From DATJPR01 sp963843525 (GTDB taxonomy: Bacteria; Bacteroidota; Ignavibacteria; UBA10030; UBA6906): DNA of 64,000 nt. Both the position numbers and the translations under genes were made by a program. Shown here in pieces: positions 1 through 7,503 of the stretch (positions are counted from its first letter, which is position 1; the number at the start of each line of letters is the position of its first letter). The DNA lies in the NCBI GenBank assembly GCA_963843525.1, contig CAWJKM010000002.1, positions 434,001-498,000 of the forward strand, given 5' to 3'. Below the pieces are notes generated by a model. The model was not told the origin of the DNA, ran no database searches, and saw only the letters and a list, made by a program, of their open reading frames with translations.

Positions 1-1
1 A

Positions 2-1219
2 GTCATGGCCGATGCCGTGGCCGGTGCGCTGACGGGTGACCAGCCGATCAGCGGTCGGCTCCCGGTCAGGATTTCATCGGATTATCCCGAAGGCTTCGGC
101 ATCTCGCTCGGGGAGGAACCAGACGCAGGCTCGGATACACTGACGGCCGTTCCCCCTTCACCGGTCTTTCGAGGGGTCGATAGCTTGATGGAGCACGCCG
201 TGGAGGACTCAGTATTCCCGGGGGCACAGCTCATTGTCCTCCGGAACCACAATATCGTTCTTCAGAAGTGTTTCGGACGGTATACCTACGATCCCTCTTC
301 ACCTGCCGTGGACGATTCCACGCTGTATGATCTCGCTTCACTGACAAAAGTGATTGCGACGACTTCTGCCGTCATGAAGCTTTACGACAAGGGACTGATC
401 AACCTGGACGCTCCCGCTTCCCGGTATCTCCCTCAATTCCAGAACGAGGAGAAGAGAGGGATCACGATCCGTCAATTACTCCTGCACCGTGCAGGGTTTC
501 CACCCTTCCGCCGATTATGGACCCTGGCTTCAACGCCGACCGCGGCACTCGATTCCGCGTTTGCCACACCACTGGTCGCGCGCCCGGGTGATACGACAAT
601 CTACAGCGACATCAGCATGATGACGATGGGGTCGATCGTGCAACACCTTGCCGGACGGCCGCTCGATGAGTATGTACGGGAAGAGTTTTTCGAGCCTCTG
701 GGTATGCGCCTCACCTGTTTCAATCCCTCGCCGGCATTGCAGCTGCATTGTGCGCCGACAGAATACGATTCGACATGGAGACGCCGGCTCGTGGTGGGAA
801 CCGTTCACGATGAGAATGCGTCGCTGCTTGGCGGGGTCTCAGGCCACGCCGGACTCTTTTCCACCGCCCCGGATCTCGCCCGTTTCGCCCTCATGATGAT
901 GAATCAGGGGAGAGCGTACGGACACGAATTCTATTCACGGGAGACATTTGAAGAATTCCTTGGCGCCCGATCCAACAGTGGTGAGCGGTGGCTCGGCTGG
1001 GACAAGAGGTCTCCCGAAGGATCTTCCTCAGGAAGCTTCTTCTCGGATTCTTCTTTTGGACATACTGGATTCACCGGGACCTCAATCTGGATCGATCCTC
1101 AACAACAGCTTGCCGTCATCCTGCTCACCAATCGCGTTTACCCCACGCGAGAAAATCTCCGCATCATCGCGTTCCGTCCGGTCCTCCATGATGCGGTGGT
1201 CCGGGCATTGAAATGGTGA
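2..1219 (+). CDS. GH3-family C-terminus fused to a serine beta-lactamase-like domain (5' partial)
   Basis: The reading frame is open at the left window edge, so only the 3' part is seen. The first 35 or so residues (ALTGDQPISGRLPV...YPEGFGI) match the end of a GH3 C-terminal domain, where secreted beta-N-acetylglucosaminidase-like enzymes have 'ISGRLPV...YPxGxG'. A class C beta-lactamase/DD-peptidase-like domain follows, with SLTK (catalytic Ser, about residue 112 of the visible part), Y-S-D (about 200) and H-T-G (about 353). GH3 plus serine hydrolase fusions are known in Bacteroidota and are thought to act on peptidoglycan-type substrates in the envelope. The substrate here is inferred. The upstream half, including the GH3 catalytic residues, lies outside the window. 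Confidence 0.8.
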   Translation, partial: VMADAVAGALTGDQPISGRLPVRISSDYPEGFGISLGEEPDAGSDTLTAVPPSPVFRGVDSLMEHAVEDSVFPGAQLIVLRNHNIVLQKCFGRYTYDPSSPAVDDSTLYDLASLTKVIATTSAVMKLYDKGLINLDAPASRYLPQFQNEEKRGITIRQLLLHRAGFPPFRRLWTLASTPTAALDSAFATPLVARPGDTTIYSDISMMTMGSIVQHLAGRPLDEYVREEFFEPLGMRLTCFNPSPALQLHCAPTEYDSTWRRRLVVGTVHDENASLLGGVSGHAGLFSTAPDLARFALMMMNQGRAYGHEFYSRETFEEFLGARSNSGERWLGWDKRSPEGSSSGSFFSDSSFGHTGFTGTSIWIDPQQQLAVILLTNRVYPTRENLRIIAFRPVLHDAVVRALKW

Positions 1220-1276
1220 TGGTGCAATCGGGAGGCGGACTGCCCGGGGAACATGTCCTGGTGCGGCTTGAGACAT

Positions 1277-1293
1277 CCTGTTTCTGAAACAGG
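1277..1293. promoter_or_regulatory. Perfect 17-bp palindrome upstream of the HEAT-repeat gene
   Basis: CCTGTTTC-T-GAAACAGG has 8-bp perfect arms around one base. The one-base centre is too tight for an RNA hairpin, so a dimeric regulator site is more likely than a terminator. It lies in the 251-bp gap between the lactamase-domain gene and the HEAT gene, about 180 bp before the latter's start. No regulator can be assigned. Confidence 0.35.
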
Positions 1294-1470
1294 TTGGCTC
1301 GAGGATGTGCAGCGAAGCGGCGGGCGCCTGACCGGAGAAATCACGCTTCTCGATTTCGAGAATGGGATTCCTCAAGAATCGCCCACCCTGGCCCGTTTTC
1401 GGCATTCTTCGCCCTGGGCTCTGGAAACAGTATCCGGGTTTTTATTGTTATGATGTTGGAGGGAAAAAGG

Positions 1471-2023
1471 ATGAGCAATTTGACTGAGCAAGGTGAAAGT
1501 AGCGCACCAAACGGACTTCTGGAAGATTTGGCGAGTGAAGACCACGTCACACGTCACAAAGCAAGGAGACACCTCACTGAATTGGGAAGAGTCGTTGTCC
1601 CGCAATTACGTGATCTGCTCCTGCGGTCATCATTGGAACACGTGCGGTGGGAAGCGGCAAAAGTCCTCGGGGGTATTGGAGGAGTGGATGCAGTGGAGGC
1701 GCTGGCGACAGCATTGCCGGATCCGAGTTCCGATGTCCGGTGGACAGCTGTTCAGGGATTGATTGAAGGGGGGGAGACCGCTTATCACCCGATACTTCAT
1801 CAGTTGATCATTCATTCGTCCAACATCGGAGTGAGGGAGGCCGCGACGCACGTTCTCTGTTCACGCCGTGAAGGAAGAACACTCGTTGTTTCTTCGTCCG
1901 GTCCTTCGCGCACTCCGTGGCAGGGCGCCGGTCTTCGAAGTTTCTCTCGCTGCGTACCAGGCCATGACAACGTATCATCGGACTCAGGCCAGGCTTGACA
2001 CTGCTGCCTTGCGCAAAAGCTGA
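1471..2023 (+). pseudogene. HEAT-repeat protein, frameshifted near 1855-1861
   Basis: Translation from ATG 1471 (preceded by GGAGGGAAAAAGG) gives a cytoplasmic HEAT/PBS-lyase-like repeat protein: repeats of the type 'VRWEAAKVLGGIGGVDAVEALATAL' and 'VRWTAVQGLIEGG' cover residues 30-125. After 'REAATHVL' the frame turns into low-quality sequence ending at 1998. The +1 frame continues as a convincing HEAT helix pair (HAVKEEHSLFLRPVLRALRG...) and stops at 2023. One extra base, or loss of two, at about 1855-1858 explains this. Intact length would be about 183 residues. HEAT repeats bind proteins or serve as scaffolds; no specific role can be assigned. Confidence 0.6.
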
Positions 2024-2091
2024 CCGGTATCCGGACCTCCGACACGAACGCGCGAGATTGATGCGCTGTTGAGAATAATGACAGAATGCGG

Positions 2092-2120
2092 TTGCATTTC
2101 TGTCAAGGCAATATTATACT
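2092..2120 (+). promoter_or_regulatory. Sigma70-type promoter for the riboswitch-receptor unit
   Basis: TTGCAT at 2092-2097 and TATACT at 2115-2120 are separated by exactly 17 bp. The pair lies 69 bp after the restored stop of the HEAT gene and about 15 bp before the cobalamin riboswitch, where the promoter of this transcript is expected. Confidence 0.55.
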
Positions 2121-2134
2121 TGTTCCTGAACAGT

Positions 2135-2295
2135 CCAGGTGTCCCGAACACGACGGGATGAAAAGGGAATCCGGTGCAACGCCGGAGCTGCCCCGCAACT
2201 GTAATTGGCAAATGGTCCGCGCTCCACTGTGAACCTCGCTTCACGGGAAGGACGTGCGATACAAGACCGCCAAGAGCCAGGAGACCTGCCCGGAC
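2135..2295 (+). promoter_or_regulatory. Cobalamin (B12) riboswitch
   Basis: Classic AdoCbl-class landmarks occur in order: GGGATGAAAAGGGAA, the paired arms CCGGTG / CGCCGG, the B12-box core GCTGCCCCGCAACTGTAA, and the terminal GCCAGGAGACCTGCC, which pairs with CAGGT near 2136 to close P1. The element ends 28 bases before the receptor start codon, and the linker carries the Shine-Dalgarno-like AGGGAAGG. Control of translation start is therefore more likely than transcription termination. Cobalamin binding should repress the downstream B12 receptor. Confidence 0.93.
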
Positions 2296-2322
2296 ATTTC
2301 CGCCCACCTTCGAGGGAAGGAT

Positions 2323-4539
2323 ATGGATATCCTCCATGTGGTTTCCGCTCACCCCTGGCGCCGTTTCGCAGCCGGGGTCCTTTTCGTCATCATCGCTCTC
2401 GGTTGTTTTTCCCAACCTGGTTTCTCCTCTGTTCGTATCCATGGCACCATTGTGAGCGACCGGACAGGAGCACCTGTTGCCGGCGCAACCATCCGTGTAA
2501 CTCCCGGAGAACACGTAACACTGTCCGGGCCCGATGGTCGATTCGCAATCGCCGTCGAGGATTCCGGAACGCTCCATTTGCACATTCGCAGGATCGGGTT
2601 CGAACCTTTCGAGTGTGAAACGCACCCCGGGGATTCCTCCTCCTCGCATCTCCGGATTTCGCTGGTTGAAGCCGTCTACTCCGTTGATCCGGTCGTTTCC
2701 ACGGCAATCCGTGGCCCCGGCTCTGCCGACGACGTGCCATTTTCGATCGAGGCAGTCTCGGCAGCTGATCTCCGCATGAAGGCAGCAAACGATCTTGGAG
2801 AGCTGCTGAACACGGTGCCGGGAATCCTCATGCAGGGTTATGGGGCGCTCGGGGACGTGCAAACGCTTTCCATCCGGGGATCGACGGCGAGCCAGGTTTT
2901 GATCCTCCTCGATGGCCAGAGGATGAACAGCGCGCAATCGGGCGAGATCGATCTCAGTACCCTGCCGCTTGAATCCGTCCGTCGGGTCGAAATTGTTCGC
3001 GGAGGCGCCTCTGCCCAATACGGCGCGGATGCCATGGGAGGGGTCGTCAATATCATCACCGGTGGACTCGAAAGTTCCGCCGGATCGCGCGTGGAAGTTG
3101 GCACGACGGCCGGATCGTTCGGTACCCGCGGCGCCCATGCGGACGCTTCTCTTGGGCTCTCCGGTGTCAGGGCATCGATCTCCTACCGATTTCTTCAGAG
3201 CGACAATTCGTTCCTGTATGCAGGCCCCGGCGGGAGCGAAGTCGTGCGTCAAAATGCCGACTACACAAGTCATGTCCTCACCGGAAGAATGGAAACCCGC
3301 CTGAATGAAGAGGGAGGGAGACTGGTCCTTAACGGAGAGTATCTGCATCAAGAGTCCGGCGATCCGGGCTCGATTGCATTCCCCCTCCTCCTTGCACGCA
3401 AGCTCAGCAGGAATATCACGGGCACGTTGGCACTTGAACAACCGTTCGGTGCGCACGTGGCTTCACTGCAGGTGTATCTTCACGCCCTCCGGTTCGGATA
3501 CACTGACCCGAACAGCTATATCCCGACGGCGAATGACAATCACAACACTGCGGGAGGCCTTGAAATCGGTGACATGTACACACCCTCGGATCGCCTTTCG
3601 CTGTCCTTTGGCTACAGCTATCGAACGGACCGTTACACCGGGAACGCTCTCGACGGCAGTCACACCCGGGTCTCTCACGGAGCATATGTCCAGAGCGATA
3701 TCCGGCCGCTGGGAACGGGAGCAACGTCGTCCCTCGCTCTTTCCATGATACCCGCGATCCGGTGGGACCGTTTTTCAGATTTCGGAACTTCCGTGAGTCC
3801 GAAGTTCGGGATCGCCACGTCTATCGGATCGCTTCTTCGTGCCACCGTGAAAGGCAATGTCGGGACCTCCTTCCGCGCGCCGACATTCAATGATCTGTAC
3901 TGGCCGTTCGACGGGTATACCGTTGGAAACCCATCGCTGAGTCCGGAACGGTCCACCGATGTTGACGCAGGCATTGTCCTGGCGTACTCGGAATATCCGC
4001 GGGTACACACCTCTCTGACCTACTATCACAACAACGTCCGGGATCTGATTTTGTGGCAACCCGGTTCCGGCGGCGTGTGGGCGCCGTCCAATATCGGCCG
4101 CGCATCGATCCACGGCTGGGAAACGGAGATCTGGTTTGGCCCGCTGTTCGATGCCCTGCGTCTGGGTTGGACCATGACCACCATCGAAGCCGTGAATACA
4201 ACGGAGGATCCTGGCGTCAACGGGAAGAGGCTCCCGTACCGCCCTGCGGCATTGCACAAAGTTGCACTCCGTTTCACCCGGGGAAGCTTCGAAGTCACGC
4301 TGGATGTGCTTGCGCTCGGACGTCGTTTCATCGATGCAGGCAACACTTCCTCCCTTCCCCCTGTCCACACGATGAACGCCGCATTCGGGTATCAGTGGCG
4401 ACTCGGGCCGGGGACCCTTGATCTCGTCTGTGCATTCAAGAACATCGAAGACGTGCGGTACGAGCTGATCGATGGTTATCCGCTTCCGGGGAGAGAAGTA
4501 CGGCTCACCCTCGGGTACGGCGCGGGGCTGGGGGAGTAG
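2323..4539 (+). CDS. btuB: TonB-dependent vitamin B12 receptor, BtuB-like
   Basis: This is an outer-membrane TonB-dependent receptor of 738 residues. ATG 2323 is chosen because it follows AGGGAAGG and begins a signal peptide (residues about 1-37); an in-frame ATG at 2254 lies inside the riboswitch. A carboxypeptidase-regulatory-like domain covers about 38-115 (GTIVSDRTGAPVAGATI). The plug domain (LLNTVPGILMQGYG... VLILLDGQRM ... VEIVRGGASAQYGADAMGGVVNIIT) precedes a beta-barrel ending in the aromatic-rich strand VRLTLGYG. The cobalamin riboswitch directly upstream is the main reason for naming B12 or another corrinoid as the substrate. No BtuFCD or cobalamin-synthesis gene is adjacent. Confidence 0.88.
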   Translation: MDILHVVSAHPWRRFAAGVLFVIIALGCFSQPGFSSVRIHGTIVSDRTGAPVAGATIRVTPGEHVTLSGPDGRFAIAVEDSGTLHLHIRRIGFEPFECETHPGDSSSSHLRISLVEAVYSVDPVVSTAIRGPGSADDVPFSIEAVSAADLRMKAANDLGELLNTVPGILMQGYGALGDVQTLSIRGSTASQVLILLDGQRMNSAQSGEIDLSTLPLESVRRVEIVRGGASAQYGADAMGGVVNIITGGLESSAGSRVEVGTTAGSFGTRGAHADASLGLSGVRASISYRFLQSDNSFLYAGPGGSEVVRQNADYTSHVLTGRMETRLNEEGGRLVLNGEYLHQESGDPGSIAFPLLLARKLSRNITGTLALEQPFGAHVASLQVYLHALRFGYTDPNSYIPTANDNHNTAGGLEIGDMYTPSDRLSLSFGYSYRTDRYTGNALDGSHTRVSHGAYVQSDIRPLGTGATSSLALSMIPAIRWDRFSDFGTSVSPKFGIATSIGSLLRATVKGNVGTSFRAPTFNDLYWPFDGYTVGNPSLSPERSTDVDAGIVLAYSEYPRVHTSLTYYHNNVRDLILWQPGSGGVWAPSNIGRASIHGWETEIWFGPLFDALRLGWTMTTIEAVNTTEDPGVNGKRLPYRPAALHKVALRFTRGSFEVTLDVLALGRRFIDAGNTSSLPPVHTMNAAFGYQWRLGPGTLDLVCAFKNIEDVRYELIDGYPLPGREVRLTLGYGAGLGE

Positions 4540-4544
4540 GAATT

Positions 4545-4683
4545 GTCAGTTGACAATTGTCGATTGACAATAGTCAATGAGGCAGGGGACGAGGAGACTG
4601 GGTGACGATGAGACTATGAGACTGGGTGCGGTGAGGGGGGAGTGGGAGACTCGGAGACTAGGGGACGACGAGACTCGGGGAGA
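4545..4683. repeat. Degenerate short repeats after btuB (GACAATNGTC and GAGACTNGG types)
   Basis: Starting six bases after the btuB stop, two low-complexity blocks adjoin. 4545-4577 has TTGACAATTGTC/TTGACAATAGTC units; the same motif recurs at 46743-46782. 4580-4683 has about ten copies of GAGACT followed by GG or ATG and GACGA spacers. No gene is supported here. It belongs to a set of 3'-end repeat tracts in this window. Confidence 0.7.
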
Positions 4684-4728
4684 AAGATGAACGGAGCACG
4701 GACTCCGAGCGGGTATCGGATCGACGAG

Positions 4729-4789
4729 AAAAAGCGCAGGCGGCGTGGAGTGTGTTGTCGGTACACAGTCCACACCGCCTTTTTGCGCT
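4729..4789 (-). terminator. Rho-independent terminator, probably bidirectional, for the secreted HEAT gene
   Basis: Arms GGCGGCGTGGAGTGTG (4739-4754) and CACAGTCCACACCGCC (4764-4779) form a 16-bp stem with two mismatches around a 9-base loop. A run of five A's before the hairpin becomes a T-tract on the minus strand, and TTTTT at 4780-4784 can serve the plus strand. Confidence 0.75.
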
Positions 4790-4798
4790 GGCAAGCGG

Positions 4799-5296
4799 TC
4801 AGTGGCCGAGACCACCAGCGAATGCTTCTGTCTCATCGTAGTTTTCCGGATAGGGAGTCGGTGCGGCAGTCAATGAAATCACGGAACTTACCGTGTTGCT
4901 CGCCTCAGGCTTGGGAATCGCATACTGATTGTAGTACCATGCAGCCAGGCGTCTGACGTTCTCGTCGGGGTCGGACACGGCGGTGCATCGAACAGCATAC
5001 GTTCCGCGACCATCCCGGATATTGCTCAGCGCGAGTGCGGCAACAATCCTCTCATCTGCCGTCCCGTTGTGGAGCATAGTCATCAAAGGGATCACCGATC
5101 GGCTTGTGCCTACTTCCGCAAGGATTGATGCGGCGCTGAGTCTCAAGCCCAGATTGTCCGAGGCGATTCCGATCAGAAGATTCTTTTCGGCGAGTGGTTG
5201 ATTGTACGAATACTCGCCGGGTGTGGCAGCATAACCGATAATCGCGAACGTGGCGATCAGAGCGGTTGCAGCAGCAATGCGCGTCAACGTCTTCAT
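4799..5296 (-). CDS. Secreted HEAT-repeat protein
   Basis: This is a 165-residue protein with a clear signal peptide (MKTLTRIAAATALIATFAIIGYAA, cleavage near residue 24). HEAT-type helix pairs follow: LRLSAASILAEVGTSRSVIPLMTML, ADERIVAALALSNIRDG and ENVRRLAAWYYN. The tail (120-165) is Pro/Ala/Glu-rich and looks unstructured. The protein should sit in the periplasm or outside the cell. The gene is monocistronic, ends at a strong hairpin, and is divergent from the LytTR regulator gene across 260 bp. That arrangement makes it a possible target of the regulator, but this is inference. No enzymatic motif is seen. Confidence 0.7.
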   Translation of the reverse strand: MKTLTRIAAATALIATFAIIGYAATPGEYSYNQPLAEKNLLIGIASDNLGLRLSAASILAEVGTSRSVIPLMTMLHNGTADERIVAALALSNIRDGRGTYAVRCTAVSDPDENVRRLAAWYYNQYAIPKPEASNTVSSVISLTAAPTPYPENYDETEAFAGGLGH

Positions 5297-5556
5297 GATG
5301 ACTCCTCCCTCATATTGTGAGAACCGTTCGCCTGATTATCAGGGGATGAGAAAGAACTTGGAAGATCAGTTACGCCTCACAATACGGCAGGCCCCGGATG
5401 ATGTTGCACCAATTTCGGCAGTGTGGAGCGGTTTGCTGTGAATTGCTCATTCGAAGCGACGAATTGCTGCACTCCGACGATGAAACTCGCCGGCGGGATC
5501 CCCGTACTATAAGGGTAGGATGTAGCCGGATCCAGTGCCACGTGAGCTCTCTCCTC

Positions 5557-6744
5557 ATGCAGGATGCCCTTCTGATCAAATATCATGGACGAACAGCGGT
5601 GCTACGCCCTGCGGACATCCAATGGATATCGGCAGAAGGCGATTATGTCCAGATCAATTCCTCCGGCCGGAAGTACCTCCTGAGGGATCGGATCAGCAGA
5701 CTTGAACGGGAGTTCGCCCCCGGGGAATTCCTGAGGATTCATCGATCCCTCCTTGTCAACCGAATGAACATCAAAGAGCTCCAGGACCGACCGTTCGGTG
5801 AAGTCGACGTGATTCTTGATGACGGGACCAAACTTTCGATGGCCCGATCCCGCAAGACCTCGGTTCTCAAACTTCTTCAGGGGAAGCCGGCAGTCGGGAA
5901 TTCCGGACTCCCGCTCTTGCATGCGATGGCATTCGTCATCACCCTCCTCACCTTTTCGTTCGCTGTCGGGTACGCACAACATCCGTCCGTCGATTCGCTG
6001 TTCGCAACGGAGCGGGCTTTCGCGGAGCTCTCCCGATCAACTTCGTCGGATTCTGCATTCCGTACCTACATCGCACCCGACGGCGTCCTTCTCCGGCCCG
6101 ATCCCGTAAACGGCGCAGAGTGGCTTCGAGCCCACGCGGCACCGTCCGTCGTGTTGCGCTGGAAACCGGCATTTGGAATTGTTTCCGCTACCGGGGATCT
6201 CGGCTTCACCTCGGGACCGTTCGAAGACTGGGAAATCACCGACACCACCGGCACGAAGTATCATGGAGAGTTCCTGACGGCATGGAAACGTCAGGGTGAC
6301 GGCTCGTGGCGTTTCGTGTTCGACTTCGGAATTTCCCATCCGGAGGATACCTGGAACCAACCGGTGGATGCCCGGGAGATCGAACCTCCTGTGGTGCAGG
6401 GTACCGCCGCCGATACAACCGGGGCCCGGGAGAATTTGCTGCGAAATACTGCGGTTCCCTCCGCTGAGCTCCTCCGCGATATTCAGCTGCTGCGACCGGA
6501 CTCGCTTCGGATTCTCGGCCCGGTGAAAGCTTCGGTGCAACTCTCTGCGGAAAAAGAACACTGCACACGGAGTCCGCTATTTGCCGACGTCTCAAGATCG
6601 GGCGATCTTGCCTACACCTACGGGCGCTATGCCGTGACGAACCCGGAAGCCCCGTTGAAGCACGGATACTTCTTCACCGTGTGGATGCGCACGGCGAAGG
6701 GGACCTGGGCGATACTGTGGGACGTTCTCGGTCGCGCGCGATGA
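5557..6744 (+). CDS. Membrane-anchored LytTR transcription regulator with two extracytoplasmic DUF4440/NTF2-like domains
   Basis: Residues 1-108 form a LytTR DNA-binding domain (ISAEGDYVQINSSGRKYLLRD ... FLRIHRSLLVNRMNI). A hydrophobic stretch at about 120-141 ending in AVGYA looks like a former signal peptide now serving as a membrane anchor. Beyond it are two DUF4440/SnoaL-like halves, at about 145-260 (FATERAFAEL...DGVLLRPDPVNG) and about 300-395 (GYFFTVWMRTAKGTWAILWDVL). There is no receiver domain. The topology resembles ToxR: cytoplasmic DNA binding, one TM, external sensor. ATG 5557 is the likely start; GTG 5542 is possible and longer in-frame starts lack support. An alternative is a fusion of two genes, since ATG 5926 begins a plausible secreted DUF4440 protein. 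Confidence 0.65.
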   Translation: MQDALLIKYHGRTAVLRPADIQWISAEGDYVQINSSGRKYLLRDRISRLEREFAPGEFLRIHRSLLVNRMNIKELQDRPFGEVDVILDDGTKLSMARSRKTSVLKLLQGKPAVGNSGLPLLHAMAFVITLLTFSFAVGYAQHPSVDSLFATERAFAELSRSTSSDSAFRTYIAPDGVLLRPDPVNGAEWLRAHAAPSVVLRWKPAFGIVSATGDLGFTSGPFEDWEITDTTGTKYHGEFLTAWKRQGDGSWRFVFDFGISHPEDTWNQPVDAREIEPPVVQGTAADTTGARENLLRNTAVPSAELLRDIQLLRPDSLRILGPVKASVQLSAEKEHCTRSPLFADVSRSGDLAYTYGRYAVTNPEAPLKHGYFFTVWMRTAKGTWAILWDVLGRAR

Positions 6745-6754
6745 GCGCAGCCTT

Positions 6755-7378
6755 GTGAGCACGCCAATTCTCCTCTTTGCCATTGCTGTTTCCTCGCTGC
6801 TGCAGATACTTGCAGACGCCCGAAAACAATTCCCCCTGACATATATTTTCAAACCTCTGGTTCTGGTTCTCATCATCGTACTGGCGACCCAGACGCCCAT
6901 CATGGGGAATCCCCGCCGGTGGGCAATTATCGCCGGTCTCCTGTTCTCTCTTGCCGGAGACATATTTCTCATGCTCCGGGAGCGCCGATTTCTCGCGGGA
7001 TTGGTCAGCTTTCTCGCTGCACATCTCTGTTATTGCGTTGCCTTCTTTCACCCGCCGGACGTTTCCCTGAGTATCACCGCACTTCCTATTTTTGCCGCCG
7101 GTGCAGTATTCTATCGGCTGCTGGCCCCGGGACTCCATCGCCTGAAAATCCCCGTTTTGGTCTACCTGGTGTTTGTTCTTGCCATGGTGACGCTCGCCAT
7201 ACACCAGTGGATTCTCCACCCTTCAGTGCATACCGGAGTGACCGCGCTGGGAGCTTCACTCTTTGTCGTCTCCGACGCCCTCCTCGCGCTCCGCGAATTT
7301 CGCAAGGCATTCCCATGGTCTCAGAAAGCGATACTTCTGACCTACTTTGCCGCACAAACGTGTATTGCCTGGGGATAA
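6755..7378 (+). CDS. YhhN family membrane protein (lysoplasmalogenase-like)
   Basis: This 207-residue protein is almost entirely hydrophobic, with about eight predicted TM segments. It carries family landmarks such as the 'KPLVLVLIIV' helix near residue 34, 'LLFSLAGDIFLML' near 70 and the C-terminal 'GASLFVVSDALLALREF'. The two conserved Asp residues in the 'AGD' and 'SDALLA' motifs fit YhhN/TMEM86 enzymes, which hydrolyse the vinyl-ether bond of lysoplasmalogens. The start is GTG 6755; an ATG at 6744 runs straight into a stop. It lies ten bases after the LytTR gene and may be cotranscribed with it. Activity on lysoplasmalogen in this organism is inferred from family only. Confidence 0.75.
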   Translation: MSTPILLFAIAVSSLLQILADARKQFPLTYIFKPLVLVLIIVLATQTPIMGNPRRWAIIAGLLFSLAGDIFLMLRERRFLAGLVSFLAAHLCYCVAFFHPPDVSLSITALPIFAAGAVFYRLLAPGLHRLKIPVLVYLVFVLAMVTLAIHQWILHPSVHTGVTALGASLFVVSDALLALREFRKAFPWSQKAILLTYFAAQTCIAWG

Positions 7379-7503
7379 GAGAGATTCCACCTCCCTCCTT
7401 TGCCTTTCAATTTCCTTCTTGATACATTTGCTCCTAGAGTTCATTTGAACCTCCCCCACTCAACGTTTCTTTTCCATTCTGTCGATCCCCCCGGCCAAAC
7501 ATC

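Noticed and set aside
2254..2322. Longer start for the B12 receptor
   Set aside because: It lies inside the riboswitch and lacks a signal-peptide-like N-terminus; ATG 2323 has both a ribosome site and a signal peptide.
1984..3456. 490-codon minus-strand frame
   Set aside because: Antisense to the riboswitch and btuB; Arg/Gly-rich composition, no domain.
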